Shown here piece after piece: positions 1 to 9,259 of a stretch of 64,000 bases of DNA. The notes beneath the pieces were generated by a model. It was not told where the DNA came from. It was given only the letters and a program-made list of their open reading frames with translations, and searched no databases. The stretch covers positions 2,046,001-2,110,000 of the forward strand of contig NZ_CP014579.1 of NCBI RefSeq assembly GCF_001634365.1, written 5' to 3'. This stretch comes from Paraburkholderia phytofirmans OLGA172 (lineage in GTDB: Bacteria > Pseudomonadota > Gammaproteobacteria > Burkholderiales > Burkholderiaceae). The translations under genes and the position numbers were made by a program. Position 1 is the first letter of the stretch. Every line of letters begins with the position of its first letter.

Positions 1-1574
1 CCGAGACAAATGACATGTCGGATGTACACAAGTCTGACTGCGCCATTGCACCTGCTCTCGACAACTGGAACTGCAACGTATGGCGGCGATCACAGTCGAT
101 CACCAAGCATCGCCAGCCGGGTTTTATTTCATGCTCATTGACCCGTATGCAAGCCATGCCAACAATGATATGGCTTGCGAAGGGGCCATAAAAAGCGGCC
201 GTTTCCTCGGCCACCAGCTCTCTCCCAGCCAAGCGAACAGCGCCACTCGATGAGGTTGCCGCCCCAAGCATCATGCGGAGGGCGCGGCGCATACCCAAGT
301 GAACGGCACGGCCCGTCAGCCGGGTAGATCGAGTACCCGATATAGGTCCGACTGGCACGCCGACAACAGATAGCGCGCCGTCGGCGCATAGGCTGTGTCT
401 GACCGACGTCAACCCTCCATCGCTGAAGCCCATGGCCACTCTCCCCGCGACACCCGACTGGAAACCCGTCGGGTCCGCTGATCTGCGTCCGCCCGCACCT
501 CCCCTCTGGAGATGCAGAAAGGGATAGTAGCCACTGGTTTGCAAATTCCAAGGACGACGCGTCGGGAAAACTCAGGCGCAGCTGTCCGGTGGTGGCATGT
601 TTCGGAAGGGTGACGCGCTGTTGGTCACGGCGGCAACCCTACAAGGCGGCGCCCAACAGCATCATTCATGCCCGCCTCCGACGCCACCAGCAGATGTGCA
701 TCCGCCACTATACAAATAGGGTCGACGGATGTGTCTTACCACGCCATGTATCGCTACAAAAATCCTTGTGCTCGTAGCCAGAATGGTGGAGAGGTAGCGA
801 ATTGACAAATCTGGGAGCCGCATCGCTCCCACATCATAAGCATTCCTATTTATTTAAATACAACGCGGCGGCTTTCCTCCTGTTCGATACAAATCACCTT
901 GGCGACGGCAGTGACAAATCATAGATTGCGCATCAACGACCTGCGTCGCGCATCCGCATGCGCGCCAATCACGCCCGGGAACCCAGTTGCATAATGCTGG
1001 CCGGCCACAGGTGTCCACACCTTTTCGCGAATCGCAACAATCCTGACAGTGCTCGATGCGATACCGCAGAAAATTTTTTTCTGGGGACGCTCATTTTTGA
1101 GGCGGTCACTTAATTTTTTGAGGCGGGCGTTTAAATAGTCATGCGAGGCCATTTCTCACGACATGGGTATCGCTGATAAGCGCCGGACACGGCGTCGGCG
1201 CCACAACATCCGCAGGAGCGGTGAGCCGGGTCATCCGATTCGCGATTGGTCGGTGTATATTGAAACCCGCTGCCAAGCGGTCTAAGGGTCGCCTGTCTCC
1301 TGTGTCACCCGGCGAGCGGACGACTCGCCAACAATCAAACTGCGTCTGCGCTGTAGATTCGCGCGGCGGTCCTCGAGAACGTAGTGCGCGGGAACCATTT
1401 ACCGCAGAATCGCGAACTAAATGATTCCGACGTCAAAGCCTCCCTGCCTGCCTTAATGTATAAGTTGCCGGTCCCGGACAGGCTCACTCTTCCCGACGGG
1501 TGCCTTCGCGAGCAGCCGCAACCAACCGTTTAAAAGCGCTTAGAGGCCATTTCAAAAAGACCCCGAGGGGGCTG
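1..1574. other. Stretch without a supportable gene
   Basis: Several short open frames exist on both strands, but none resembles a known protein and none has a good ribosome binding site together with sustained coding character. Positions 830-900 and 1070-1130 are clearly AT-richer than their surroundings. A short direct repeat built on TTTTTGAGGCGG occurs twice near 1093-1125. I read this as decayed accessory DNA at the left margin. Confidence 0.5.
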
Positions 1575-1578
1575 TTAA

Positions 1579-2761
1579 GGAAGCTCTGCACAACTAGCTT
1601 TGAAGCGTTACCTTTCACATCGAGCGCAACCTCGGCGTTCAGATCTTTGTTGGTGAGCTGATTGCGAGGGGTTTTCCGCGCTCCGGAGCGCTCCAACCAG
1701 ACATATGGCCTTCATCGGCCCGGTGTTTCAAGCTTTGCGCAAAGCTCTGCGAGCCATCCATAAATTGCCCAAAGCAAACAGCGTGGTGATCTGGGCGATG
1801 TTCTTCGGCAAACCACGATAGCGCGTCTTCATGTAACCGAACTGCCGCTTGAGGATGCGAAACGGGTGTTCGACCTTGGCCCGAATACCCGCCTTCAGGC
1901 GTTCGATCTGATCGTATATCGCGTCCAACGAATCACTCAGATCCAGTTTCCTGCGCTTTGCCGGTCGCATTGCAACATGCCAACGCACCGCCTCAGGCTC
2001 ACAACGCTTTTCGATACCCTGATATCCGGCGTCCGCGTACACATCCGTTTCTTCACCATGCAGCAACGTCTGGGCTACGGTAATGTCGTGAACATTGGCC
2101 GCCGTTCCAATGACCGTATGGACCAGGCCCGAATCGGCGTCCACGCCGATATGCATTTTCATCCCGAAGTACCAGTTGCCACCTTTCTGCGTTGATTGCA
2201 TTTCAGGATCGCGCGTGCCGGAGCCATTCTTTGTCGAACTGGGCGCGGCGATCAGGGTGGCGTCGACTGCCGACCCAGCCTTAAGCATCAGGCCTTTCTC
2301 CGTCAGGATTTCATTGACCAGCGCCAGCATTTGCACCGCCAGACCGTGCGTTTCCAGCAGATGGCGGAACCGGAGAATCGTGCTTTCATCCGGCAAGCGG
2401 ACCATCCCGCCGTCGAGACCCGCGAACTCGCGATACAGCGGCACGTCATAGAGTGCCTCTTCCATGGCAGGGTCTGACAGACCGAACCATTGCTGCATGA
2501 AATGAATCTGCAGCATCGTCGCAATCGGGAACGGCGGCCGACCGGTTTTGCCCGTGGGATAGTGCGGCTCGATCAGCGCAATCAGCTTCAACCAGGGCAC
2601 AACGCGTCGCATCTCATCGAGAAATTCCCGCTTGCGCGTGCGCTTCGTTGACAGATCCAGACCAAGACCAAGTTGCGTCATTACACTGCTCCCCACCTAA
2701 TTGGCTCTGCTTCCAGGATAGCTCAGCAGCAACGCAATGCCAGGACTTTTGCAGACCTTCC
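1579..2761 (-). mobile_element. IS5-family insertion sequence, copy 1 (1183 bp)
   Basis: The ends are inverted repeats: GGAAGCTCTGCA at the left and GCAGACCTTCC at the right (one mismatch when reversed). Both sides are flanked by TTAA, which fits the YTAR target duplication of IS5-group elements. The second copy at 48568-49750 has the same length and the same TTAA flanks but lies in the opposite orientation. The element encodes one transposase. Confidence 0.88.
1728..2681 (-). CDS. IS5-family transposase
   Basis: DDE transposase of 317 residues that catalyses cut-and-paste movement of the surrounding element. The N-terminal part has the IS5-type dimer-like region (PWLKLIALIEPHYP, then GRPPFPIATMLQIHFMQQW). 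The catalytic core follows with DATLIAAPSSTK, a YFGMKMHIGVD segment, DAGYQGIEKR, and a C-terminal VEHPFRILKRQFGYMKTRYRGL segment that carries the conserved Glu. The start at 2681 is chosen because GGGGAG lies 7 bases upstream; a GTG 15 bases further out is the alternative. The protein is identical to the one at 48648-49601, so movement or copying was recent. Confidence 0.9.
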   Translation of the reverse strand: MTQLGLGLDLSTKRTRKREFLDEMRRVVPWLKLIALIEPHYPTGKTGRPPFPIATMLQIHFMQQWFGLSDPAMEEALYDVPLYREFAGLDGGMVRLPDESTILRFRHLLETHGLAVQMLALVNEILTEKGLMLKAGSAVDATLIAAPSSTKNGSGTRDPEMQSTQKGGNWYFGMKMHIGVDADSGLVHTVIGTAANVHDITVAQTLLHGEETDVYADAGYQGIEKRCEPEAVRWHVAMRPAKRRKLDLSDSLDAIYDQIERLKAGIRAKVEHPFRILKRQFGYMKTRYRGLPKNIAQITTLFALGNLWMARRALRKA

Positions 2762-2765
2762 TTAA

Positions 2766-3119
2766 CAGACCCAAAACGTAATTTCGCAACAGCTTCTTAG
2801 TGCCGTGACAGCCGCAGTTTCCTCCGTGCAGTTGCCGCGCGAGTTTCCGCCTTCCAACTGACCGCGGGCTCGAGCAGGACCGTCAATCTCCTTCTGAAGC
2901 CAATTGGCGAAGCACACGACAGACAATACAGCTACAGCCAAAAGCGCATATTCCATTTTTCCCAGACGCATTTTCCGTTCAGCTTTGTGATCCCGTTACC
3001 GCGCAGCGTGTATTCACATATCGGTACTTGTCGCCACACGGGACATAGCGGCGCCGACGCTCCGAACTTCGATGTTTTCGTGAGCCATCACAGGTTATCG
3101 GCCAAAGAGGGCCTGCGCT
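2766..3119. other. Gap with nothing recognised
   Basis: Between the IS5 copy and the recombinase I see no convincing gene. A 69-residue frame on the minus strand (2762-2971) has one hydrophobic segment (YALLAVAVLSVVCFANWL), but it runs across the IS junction and is not supported by any other signal. Confidence 0.35.
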
Positions 3120-3827
3120 TTAGGCGTCGTCATGGTCTGGCATGAAGTCCGCGCTGAACGACTCCAACGCCGCGCGAATGCGTGCTGGGTCGTCGTCGAG
3201 GTACGATATGACATGGTCAAGTTCCGCGTGACCTAGCAAGGTTTGCACCGTTTCAAAGGATTCACACTGAGCAAGAAGACGGTTGGCGAAGGTCCGGCGG
3301 CCAAAATGGGAACTGTAGCCACGCTGCAGGCCTGCCGCACGGTACAGGCTGGTAACGTAGCTCTGAAGGCTGTCAGCGGCCCAATAGCCCACTTGCCCGC
3401 CCTCGCCATTTGTCCGTCGCTTCAAACTCAGCTCGTAGGCTGTACCGTTGTGCGTCAAGATTAGGCGATTGGACGCAATCAGCCCGCGATATGCGCATTC
3501 GTCCAAGGATGTTCCCAACTGCCGCCTGACACGGAATGTGAGATACCGTTCGAGCGCCGCTCGAGTCTTCTCGTGAGTGAGGTACACGCAGCGCTGGCGA
3601 CAGCTTTTCGTAATCACCGCGCGCAGGCTGACTTCATCGCGAATGGCACCCGATTGCGTCATCACATCGGCAATTTCGACGCGCGCAATTTCTGTGACAT
3701 GCATGCCACAAGTGATGCCCAGCAGCAAAATGAGCACGTCTCGCTCTGGGTGTCGGCTTGTTGCTTCCGTCACACGCAGCAGATGCCGTATCTGCGACGG
3801 TCGCAGCACCACGGCATGATTGGTCAT
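3120..3827 (-). CDS. Tyrosine site-specific recombinase (short, integrase-like)
   Basis: A 235-residue protein with the catalytic domain of the tyrosine recombinase/phage integrase family, which cuts and rejoins DNA at specific sites. The sequence begins near the start of the catalytic domain (RPSQIRHLLRVTE). The expected first Arg may be replaced: GITCGMHVTEIARVE stands where TGLRxSE is usual. The C-terminal part shows HFGRRTFANRLL (HxxR box) and LGHAELDHVISYLDDD (H box followed by Tyr). The open frame continues upstream to 4256, but that part is low-complexity and unlike the family, so the ATG at 3827 is preferred; its ribosome site is weak. The N-terminal core-binding domain is missing, so this may be a truncated or accessory recombinase. 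No tRNA or attachment site is visible beside it. Confidence 0.6.
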   Translation of the reverse strand: MTNHAVVLRPSQIRHLLRVTEATSRHPERDVLILLLGITCGMHVTEIARVEIADVMTQSGAIRDEVSLRAVITKSCRQRCVYLTHEKTRAALERYLTFRVRRQLGTSLDECAYRGLIASNRLILTHNGTAYELSLKRRTNGEGGQVGYWAADSLQSYVTSLYRAAGLQRGYSSHFGRRTFANRLLAQCESFETVQTLLGHAELDHVISYLDDDPARIRAALESFSADFMPDHDDA

Positions 3828-4171
3828 AAGTGACGACTCGTATCGGAATGTTACGACTGGCGATTGTATTCCGATGACGTATTCGGAGCTGAGCCTGAAA
3901 CGGCGGAGGTCGCGAATCCGTTGAGGTCCTCGGAAAAATCGGCGGCGCGGTGTGCTCCCCGGCCCGCCGTGGCCTGCCCCCTCCCGGGCAGATCCTCCGT
4001 CGCCCCCTCCCCAGGTGAGTTTCGCGCAGTGTGCGCCATGGAAACCATCGACGACATCGACCGGACCATGCCTGAACGGGGCTTTGAGCAACCTTGATGC
4101 AGCCCATTCTCGAATCCCGGAGCTGGATAGCGACCTGCCAGGCGTACCTGCTTGCCCCCCCTGGCCATGAC

Positions 4172-4528
4172 TCATGCGGTCGACAGCAGCTGCCATCGTT
4201 CGGGTACCACTACGCTTCTTCGGAGTGCGCCATCGCAATCGTCGACCCATACCCACGCACTGACATACGCGCCGTCCGCAAACTCGGACACGAGCGGGTC
4301 GTTGTCGAAGTGGATATCCCCGCTTCCGCGGTCACAGATGCGGCGTGCCTCTTCGATAAGCGGATTGCCGCGCCAATCCTCACCAAAAAACTTCAGGCAA
4401 TGGTCAAACGTGAGGCCTCGACGTTTCAGGCGTAGGAGTTCAAGAAGCATCTCGCCCGTGCATCGCGCGCGCGCTTCGTCGGAAGGCAGCAACTCAATCT
4501 AGACCTCCATGTTCTGATGGCTGTTCAT
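4172..4528 (-). pseudogene. GAYVSAWVWV-domain protein, interrupted by a stop at codon 10
   Basis: The best start is the ATG at 4528, with GGAG placed about 6 bases upstream, giving MNSHQNMEV and then an in-frame TAG at 4499-4501. The frame continues without a break for another 106 residues from a TTG at 4492. The downstream part contains one copy of a ~70-residue domain: Leu-rich helix, LKFFGEDW, a conserved A-R pair, GDIHFDNDPLVSE, then GAYVSAWVWV. The same domain occurs twice in the intact gene at 11690-12349. Either this copy is a recent pseudogene, or translation restarts after the stop. I do not recognise the domain and assign no function. Confidence 0.55.
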
Positions 4529-5647
4529 GCAAACTCCGGTCGGTTATAGAAGCACCTTGAAACAGTCCCGGTGCGTTATCCGGTATATGGAGCATTTTTA
4601 GCCATCCACCTATCCGACCATCGACGCCGACGGAATCACGCGGTCCGCTGCACGTGAGCTCACTGCCGTTACGTTTCCGCAACCCGGTCACATCATGACG
4701 GTCAGGTCGACGTTGACCCGGGTGATTTCGCCCGCTTCGCAGGCGGAGACGAAAGGCCATACTCAACGTGGTTCATCCGGGTTATGTATCGCGCCTGGTC
4801 CCGTCCGCACGCGATGCCTTGCTGCCGCGATGAGAGCAGCTGGGAGGGCGTACCTCACCCGTACCCGACTGTGTGCGGTCACGGATGAAGCCGACCGGGC
4901 GAGCGCCCTCATATTGCCACTGCCTCGCAGGCTGAGCCTGATCACGCTCGCCACCCACGAACAACCGGACCGCCTCTTCGTTGCCCGCATCGAGGGTATC
5001 GGGCACCTCACGGGCTCTTTCAGAACCCGCGGCCGGGCATCCCGGCGGGCCACTGCCAGGATACTTGCGCAATGGCGCCGCGCGTACACGGCGCGCGAAA
5101 GGCCGCCCATACCCACGCACGCCAATCGCCGGAAATGCAGCTGTTACGAGCCGAAACCGGGCTTAAGAGGTGCGATTGCAGCTATTGTGGCGGCCGCGCC
5201 AGGGCGCAACCCACGTCGCTCAATTCGCGGGTTCAGGCCACCTTCCTCCAGTCGGGCTGAGTCGCCCGCAGGCATCCAGACCGCGCACCTGCGCCGTCAC
5301 CCAGGACTCGCACCTGCGTGCGGACCGCGTAACGCGACAGCCTGGTCAGGACCGCTCCCCGTCCCACAACATCGCAACTGATTAGCGGCACCGCAACCTG
5401 TCGGTCAATCTGATGAGGCGGTGCCAGCCCTGGCCTTCGCGAATGCTCCCTGCGTGGCTCCCCCCTGATCTGCCTTCAATGAACCGCATCCCGTCGGTTG
5501 CCACGGTCGTCAGTCCCGGCAGAAAGCACGAACCAACCGCCGATTTACCCAGAAAAAACCAAAGGAAAATCGCCTTGGGCCGATCCGGCAAGGCCTCGGC
5601 TAAAAGTATTTCGCTGCACTTGGTTCCTACATCAATCCGGAATCAAG
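4529..5647. other. Long gap with no supportable gene
   Basis: About 1.1 kb in which the longest frames on both strands are Arg- and Pro-rich, without family resemblance, and mutually overlapping, as expected of shadow frames in GC-rich DNA. I see no repeat or RNA gene. The region just before 5648 is less GC-rich and could hold the methyltransferase promoter. Confidence 0.4.
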
Positions 5648-6994
5648 ATGCCGTTCGAAGAATTCAAAAGTGCCCAACTCAATGTCGTTGAACTGTTCGC
5701 CGGGGTCGGCGGATTCAGACTGGGGCTGGAGGCGGTCCACGCCAGCCCATTCGTTATCACCCTGAGCAACCAGTACGAGCCCGCGCGGAAAGCCCAACAC
5801 GCCAGTAACGTTTACCGGAGTCATTGGCCCGATGGCGTGCATCTGAACGAAGACATCGCCACGGTCCTAACGTCAGAAGAAGGTCAACGGGCTATCCGCG
5901 CTGCGGCACCGGACGTGGTCGTCGGCGGCTTCCCCTGCCAGGACTATTCGGTGGCCAAGCCGCTTTCGCACTCGAAGGGACTCGATGGAAAGCGGGGCGT
6001 GCTGTGGTGGTCAATCGCGACCCTGCTCCGGCAGCGGATTGACGATGGCCAACCCGTGAAATATCTCGTGCTCGAAAATGTGGACCGCCTGCTCTCGTCT
6101 CCCGCATCCTGCCGCGGACGTGATTTTTCCGTCGTCCTTTCGACGCTCTACGGACTGGGCTATGCCGTGGAGTGGCGGACTGTCAATGCCGCTGAATACG
6201 GCCTCCCACAAAGCCGGCGACGCATTTTCATCGTCGCGTACCACCAGTCGACCGGCGTCCATGGACGCATGATGAGGGAACTGGCAACGGACGGCGGTTG
6301 GCACAGGCCGGCAGTATTGACGAAGGCGTTTCCCGCCACGCTGGTAGCGCCGCCCGATGCCGTCAACCCCTGCATGACAGTCCGCAATGAGCCATTTGCG
6401 CAGCAATTGAGCTATACGCCCCTGTCAAACGGCAAATCGAGGTTCTCGAACGCAGGTTTCATGGCTGAAGGGCAGGTCTGGTCCTGCCGCGTGGCTTCCG
6501 AAATCCCGGGTGACTATACCGAATTCACTGGCGCCGCCACCGCACAGACACTCGGTAACGTCATCAGCAAAACCTCGCTTGTTCCGACCAGTTTCTACGT
6601 CCGGGGCGAGTCCGAGGAAAGATGGCGGCTCGCAAAAGGCGCGAAGAATATTCCCCGAGACAGGAATGGCTTCTCATACACCTATTCGGAGGGCGCCATG
6701 CCCTACCCTGACAGGCTGGACCGGCCGGCCAGAACGATTATCACCTCAGAAGGCGGCGCAAGCGCCACCCGGACCAAGCATGTCGTGCGGGAGGCGTCTG
6801 GCCTGCTACGCCGGCTGGTACCCGAGGAGCTCGAGCAGTTAAACGGCTTCCCACGCGGCTTCACCGACCGCGAAGGCGTGTCAGACATCGCCCGTGCCAT
6901 GCTTATGGGTAATGCACTCGTGGTTGGATTGGTGACCCGGATTGGCAACGCGCTGGTCCAGACCATTGCACGGGATCAGCACCCGTTCGCGTAA
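5648..6994 (+). CDS. DNA (cytosine-5-)-methyltransferase
   Basis: A 448-residue enzyme that transfers a methyl group from S-adenosylmethionine to C5 of cytosine at a specific DNA sequence. All main family motifs are present in order: motif I FAGVGGFRLGLE (17-28), motif IV GGFPCQDYS with the catalytic Cys at 97, motif VI ENV (143-145), motif VIII QSRRRIF (188-194), a variable target-recognition region (about 220-390), motif IX RRLVPEELEQLNGFP, and motif X MGNALVVGLV near the end. The ATG at 5648 is chosen because motif I normally lies within the first 25 residues; the frame is open to 5498. No restriction enzyme is recognisable beside it, so it is either an orphan methylase or the modification half of a system whose nuclease is not recognised. 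Confidence 0.92.
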   Translation: MPFEEFKSAQLNVVELFAGVGGFRLGLEAVHASPFVITLSNQYEPARKAQHASNVYRSHWPDGVHLNEDIATVLTSEEGQRAIRAAAPDVVVGGFPCQDYSVAKPLSHSKGLDGKRGVLWWSIATLLRQRIDDGQPVKYLVLENVDRLLSSPASCRGRDFSVVLSTLYGLGYAVEWRTVNAAEYGLPQSRRRIFIVAYHQSTGVHGRMMRELATDGGWHRPAVLTKAFPATLVAPPDAVNPCMTVRNEPFAQQLSYTPLSNGKSRFSNAGFMAEGQVWSCRVASEIPGDYTEFTGAATAQTLGNVISKTSLVPTSFYVRGESEERWRLAKGAKNIPRDRNGFSYTYSEGAMPYPDRLDRPARTIITSEGGASATRTKHVVREASGLLRRLVPEELEQLNGFPRGFTDREGVSDIARAMLMGNALVVGLVTRIGNALVQTIARDQHPFA

Positions 6995-7100
6995 GCGATG
7001 TTGCTGGCGAGGTCAGGACGGCAGGAGCACTCCCGTCGTCCTGATGCCAGCGACGCGCCGGTATCAAAGTCCTTGTGATTGCGCTCGATATCGCAGCTAC

Positions 7101-7640
7101 TCACGCTGGACGCAGGAAATTGATAGTCAACACGACCACCCCAAGCACGACCACGTCGGCTCGCAACCGCCCGTTTCTCGGTACGCGACGAAATCCCAAA
7201 CTTTCTCCGGACATCGTCGCAATAACATCGTTGGCCTTCGAGGTTAATAGCGGGTCGACAACGGCAACCGTTCCGTTGGGCAACCCGTAGTCACCAAATT
7301 CGTCGCTATCAATAGCGTATCCGATGCATCTGTCACCCACGCCTCGAACGAGAGACGTAAGTTGAGTCTGCGTAAGGAACCGATTGGAAGATGTGACTGC
7401 TGATGAGAGTGTCGAGGGCAATTCCGCTTCGAGGAGCAATGGCCCGGGCGCGAGCGAGTGTCCCTCCAGCCTGACGAGATAACCCGCCGAGACCAGCCTC
7501 CGCACGGCCGTCCAGACAGAAGCGGTTGAACTCATGCCGAACAGCGACCCGACAAGTCCAAACGGCGGCAGCGTCTTGTGCGTGCGCCAGTATTCCCGCA
7601 ACGCCGAAACGTATTCGGCATCTCGATTTCGTCGGGGCAT
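7101..7640 (-). CDS. LexA/S24-like regulator, probably without the catalytic lysine
   Basis: A 179-residue protein convergent with the methyltransferase. Residues 1-65 resemble the LexA winged-helix (EYVSALREYWRTHKTLPPFG, then a helix-turn-helix-like stretch ending in LVSAGYLVRLEGH). The C-terminal half resembles the S24 latch domain: DSDEFGDYGLPNGTVAVVD corresponds to the Ser-containing GDSM...GI..GD region, and DVVVLGVVV to the final strand. Where S24 proteins have the catalytic Lys (xVKRL), this one has GFRRV. It may therefore repress DNA without self-cleavage. It could control the methyltransferase or a restriction system. The frame is open to 7796, but homology begins at the ATG at 7640. 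Confidence 0.6.
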   Translation of the reverse strand: MPRRNRDAEYVSALREYWRTHKTLPPFGLVGSLFGMSSTASVWTAVRRLVSAGYLVRLEGHSLAPGPLLLEAELPSTLSSAVTSSNRFLTQTQLTSLVRGVGDRCIGYAIDSDEFGDYGLPNGTVAVVDPLLTSKANDVIATMSGESLGFRRVPRNGRLRADVVVLGVVVLTINFLRPA

Positions 7641-8252
7641 AGGAAGATAGCGGGAGCGCCTGTGAACGGCCAGTAAATGTTCTGTATCAGCGAATTGTAT
7701 AGTAAAGGCGGTACGCCACCAGCGAACGGCCGTTGCCCCGCATGCACCTGCCATCAAACCTGTATGTCCCAGGCACTGGCCCGTCGGGCTCCGCACGCGG
7801 GCTTACCGGCTCGCACCGGCGGCGGCGCTGAAGCCGCGTTGTTCATGCCTCGCGATGTCTTGACAAACAGAACGGTCCATCGCAGTGGGATGTGTCCTGC
7901 TTTCTGAATTGACAAGGTGTCTCCTGCGACGCCCGTTCCGGGCGACGCATCGCGTGCAGTCATCACGTCACATCGCCGGTCACCTGTCCCGAAGCGATGA
8001 ACGCAGAGAATTCAATCACGGCGTTACCCTGGCTGACGTGTCGCGTTCTATCCATCTGCAAGTCCAGCACGACTCGCGTCTCGCATCGAACAATTGAACC
8101 CGGCTGCCCAGGGACGACCGCTAACTTTCGGCCGTTGTCCTGACGGCATGGACCACCACACTTGCCGCTCCCAAGCGGCGTCTTTTGAGTGTGGACCGTA
8201 TAAAAAAAAGCTGTTGCAAGGCCTCAAAACCCGCGTTAACATCCGCTCAACA
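7641..8252. other. Gap with no supportable gene
   Basis: About 600 bases between the LexA-like gene and the next AT-rich leader. Small frames on both strands lack ribosome sites and family resemblance. It should contain the promoter of the minus-strand regulator. Confidence 0.35.
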
Positions 8253-8389
8253 GATGACGCCTAACCGCATGATTTTTAACCGTTTTTATACGTTCTCCCG
8301 CATTAAATATTTATACCTCTCAAACAATGAAAATCGCCAAGCATTCAAAAACGCAAGTCAACACCACAACATACAATAAGGATAACTTC
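8253..8389 (+). promoter_or_regulatory. AT-rich leader of the 8390 gene
   Basis: This stretch is far richer in A and T than its surroundings (CATTAAATATTTATACC around 8300-8316) and lies directly before a gene with a strong ribosome site (AAGGA at 8378-8382, 7 bases from the ATG). It probably contains a promoter, but no single -35/-10 pair stands out. Low GC upstream of accessory genes is typical of horizontally acquired, H-NS-type silenced DNA; that last point is inference. Confidence 0.4.
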
Positions 8390-9028
8390 ATGTTACGGGG
8401 CGCCGAAATCAGAACCTTCGCCCCTGCGGAACAGGACGGAACTTTCATGAAGCGATTGGCTGGCATACCAACCTTGCGAATCCACACGGATTCACAAGAG
8501 TGGCGGCAGTGCCTGAACGAACCAGCTTCCCTGACGTTAGGGGGTCACCAAACGCCGCTGGGTCCGTTGCTGACCATTCAATACCGCATTGCCAACTGCT
8601 GGCTATTCGTGTTTGCTGACTATGGCGATCCGGATCTCTGGAAACTTCTGGATTTCTGGGCCGAGTCCCGATGCGCGATTGTAGAGGTCATCGTAGGGTT
8701 GAATATCTACCGGGAACTGCTTCCGGTTGGCGACCTCACCGGTTTCGCAGGATACCGTTCCGAACTTGATATCCCGGACCGTTCGGGGTTCATGGAGGCT
8801 GTTGTGCGCTTTCTCGACAACCGTGCGCCCGAGCTCTATGTCCTGTCCAAAACGGAGACCGGCATGCCGCACCCAGTTGTCGAGGTCAATCTGATGGCGA
8901 CGCCAAGTGTGATTGACAGCGTCACACGGACGAGCCTCCTTTCGACGGTACCCAAAACTCATTCACATCCGACCAGTCAGGACCATTGCAGCGGTTTTCA
9001 TGCGGGCGACGCCACCTCGCTCCACTGA
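8390..9028 (+). CDS. Hypothetical protein, 212 aa
   Basis: I do not recognise this family. The start at 8390 is supported by AAGGA seven bases upstream, although the frame is open to 8327. It is predicted to be soluble, with mixed hydrophobic and polar segments (LLTIQYRIANCWLFVFADYG, then WKLLDFWAESRCAIVEVIVG) suggesting a compact alpha/beta fold. There are no signal peptide, membrane helices or known catalytic motifs. The 550-residue gene follows 231 bases later on the same strand, so the two may be expressed together. Its place next to a DNA methyltransferase makes a defence-related role possible but unproven. Confidence 0.6.
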   Translation: MLRGAEIRTFAPAEQDGTFMKRLAGIPTLRIHTDSQEWRQCLNEPASLTLGGHQTPLGPLLTIQYRIANCWLFVFADYGDPDLWKLLDFWAESRCAIVEVIVGLNIYRELLPVGDLTGFAGYRSELDIPDRSGFMEAVVRFLDNRAPELYVLSKTETGMPHPVVEVNLMATPSVIDSVTRTSLLSTVPKTHSHPTSQDHCSGFHAGDATSLH

Positions 9029-9259
9029 CTGACTTTTGACGCGATGCGCCCCCGCACGCCCCTGCGAGGCAAGGACAAGAGTTTATGCATCCGCCGGGGG
9101 CGCTACACACGGATTCCCCCTCAGCGCAGCAAAGGTGCGCTCCTCATTCAGACGCGCCACAACACATTGTGTGGCCCAATGTGCTACGCCCTTCTTCGCC
9201 TCGTCACACGAACAGACTGCTGAATTCAATAGACACATAAAGATCGAACAGACACATCC

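Noticed and set aside
135..1424. Several open frames of 60-138 residues on both strands
   Set aside because: Arg/Cys-rich composition, no family resemblance, no good ribosome sites; typical shadow frames.
3828..4256. N-terminal extension of the short recombinase
   Set aside because: Low-complexity, unlike core-binding domains, and overlapped by equally long frames; the homologous part begins near 3827.
4695..5381. Plus-strand frame of 228 residues
   Set aside because: Arg/Pro/Ala-rich with competing frames on the other strand and no ribosome site or recognisable segment.
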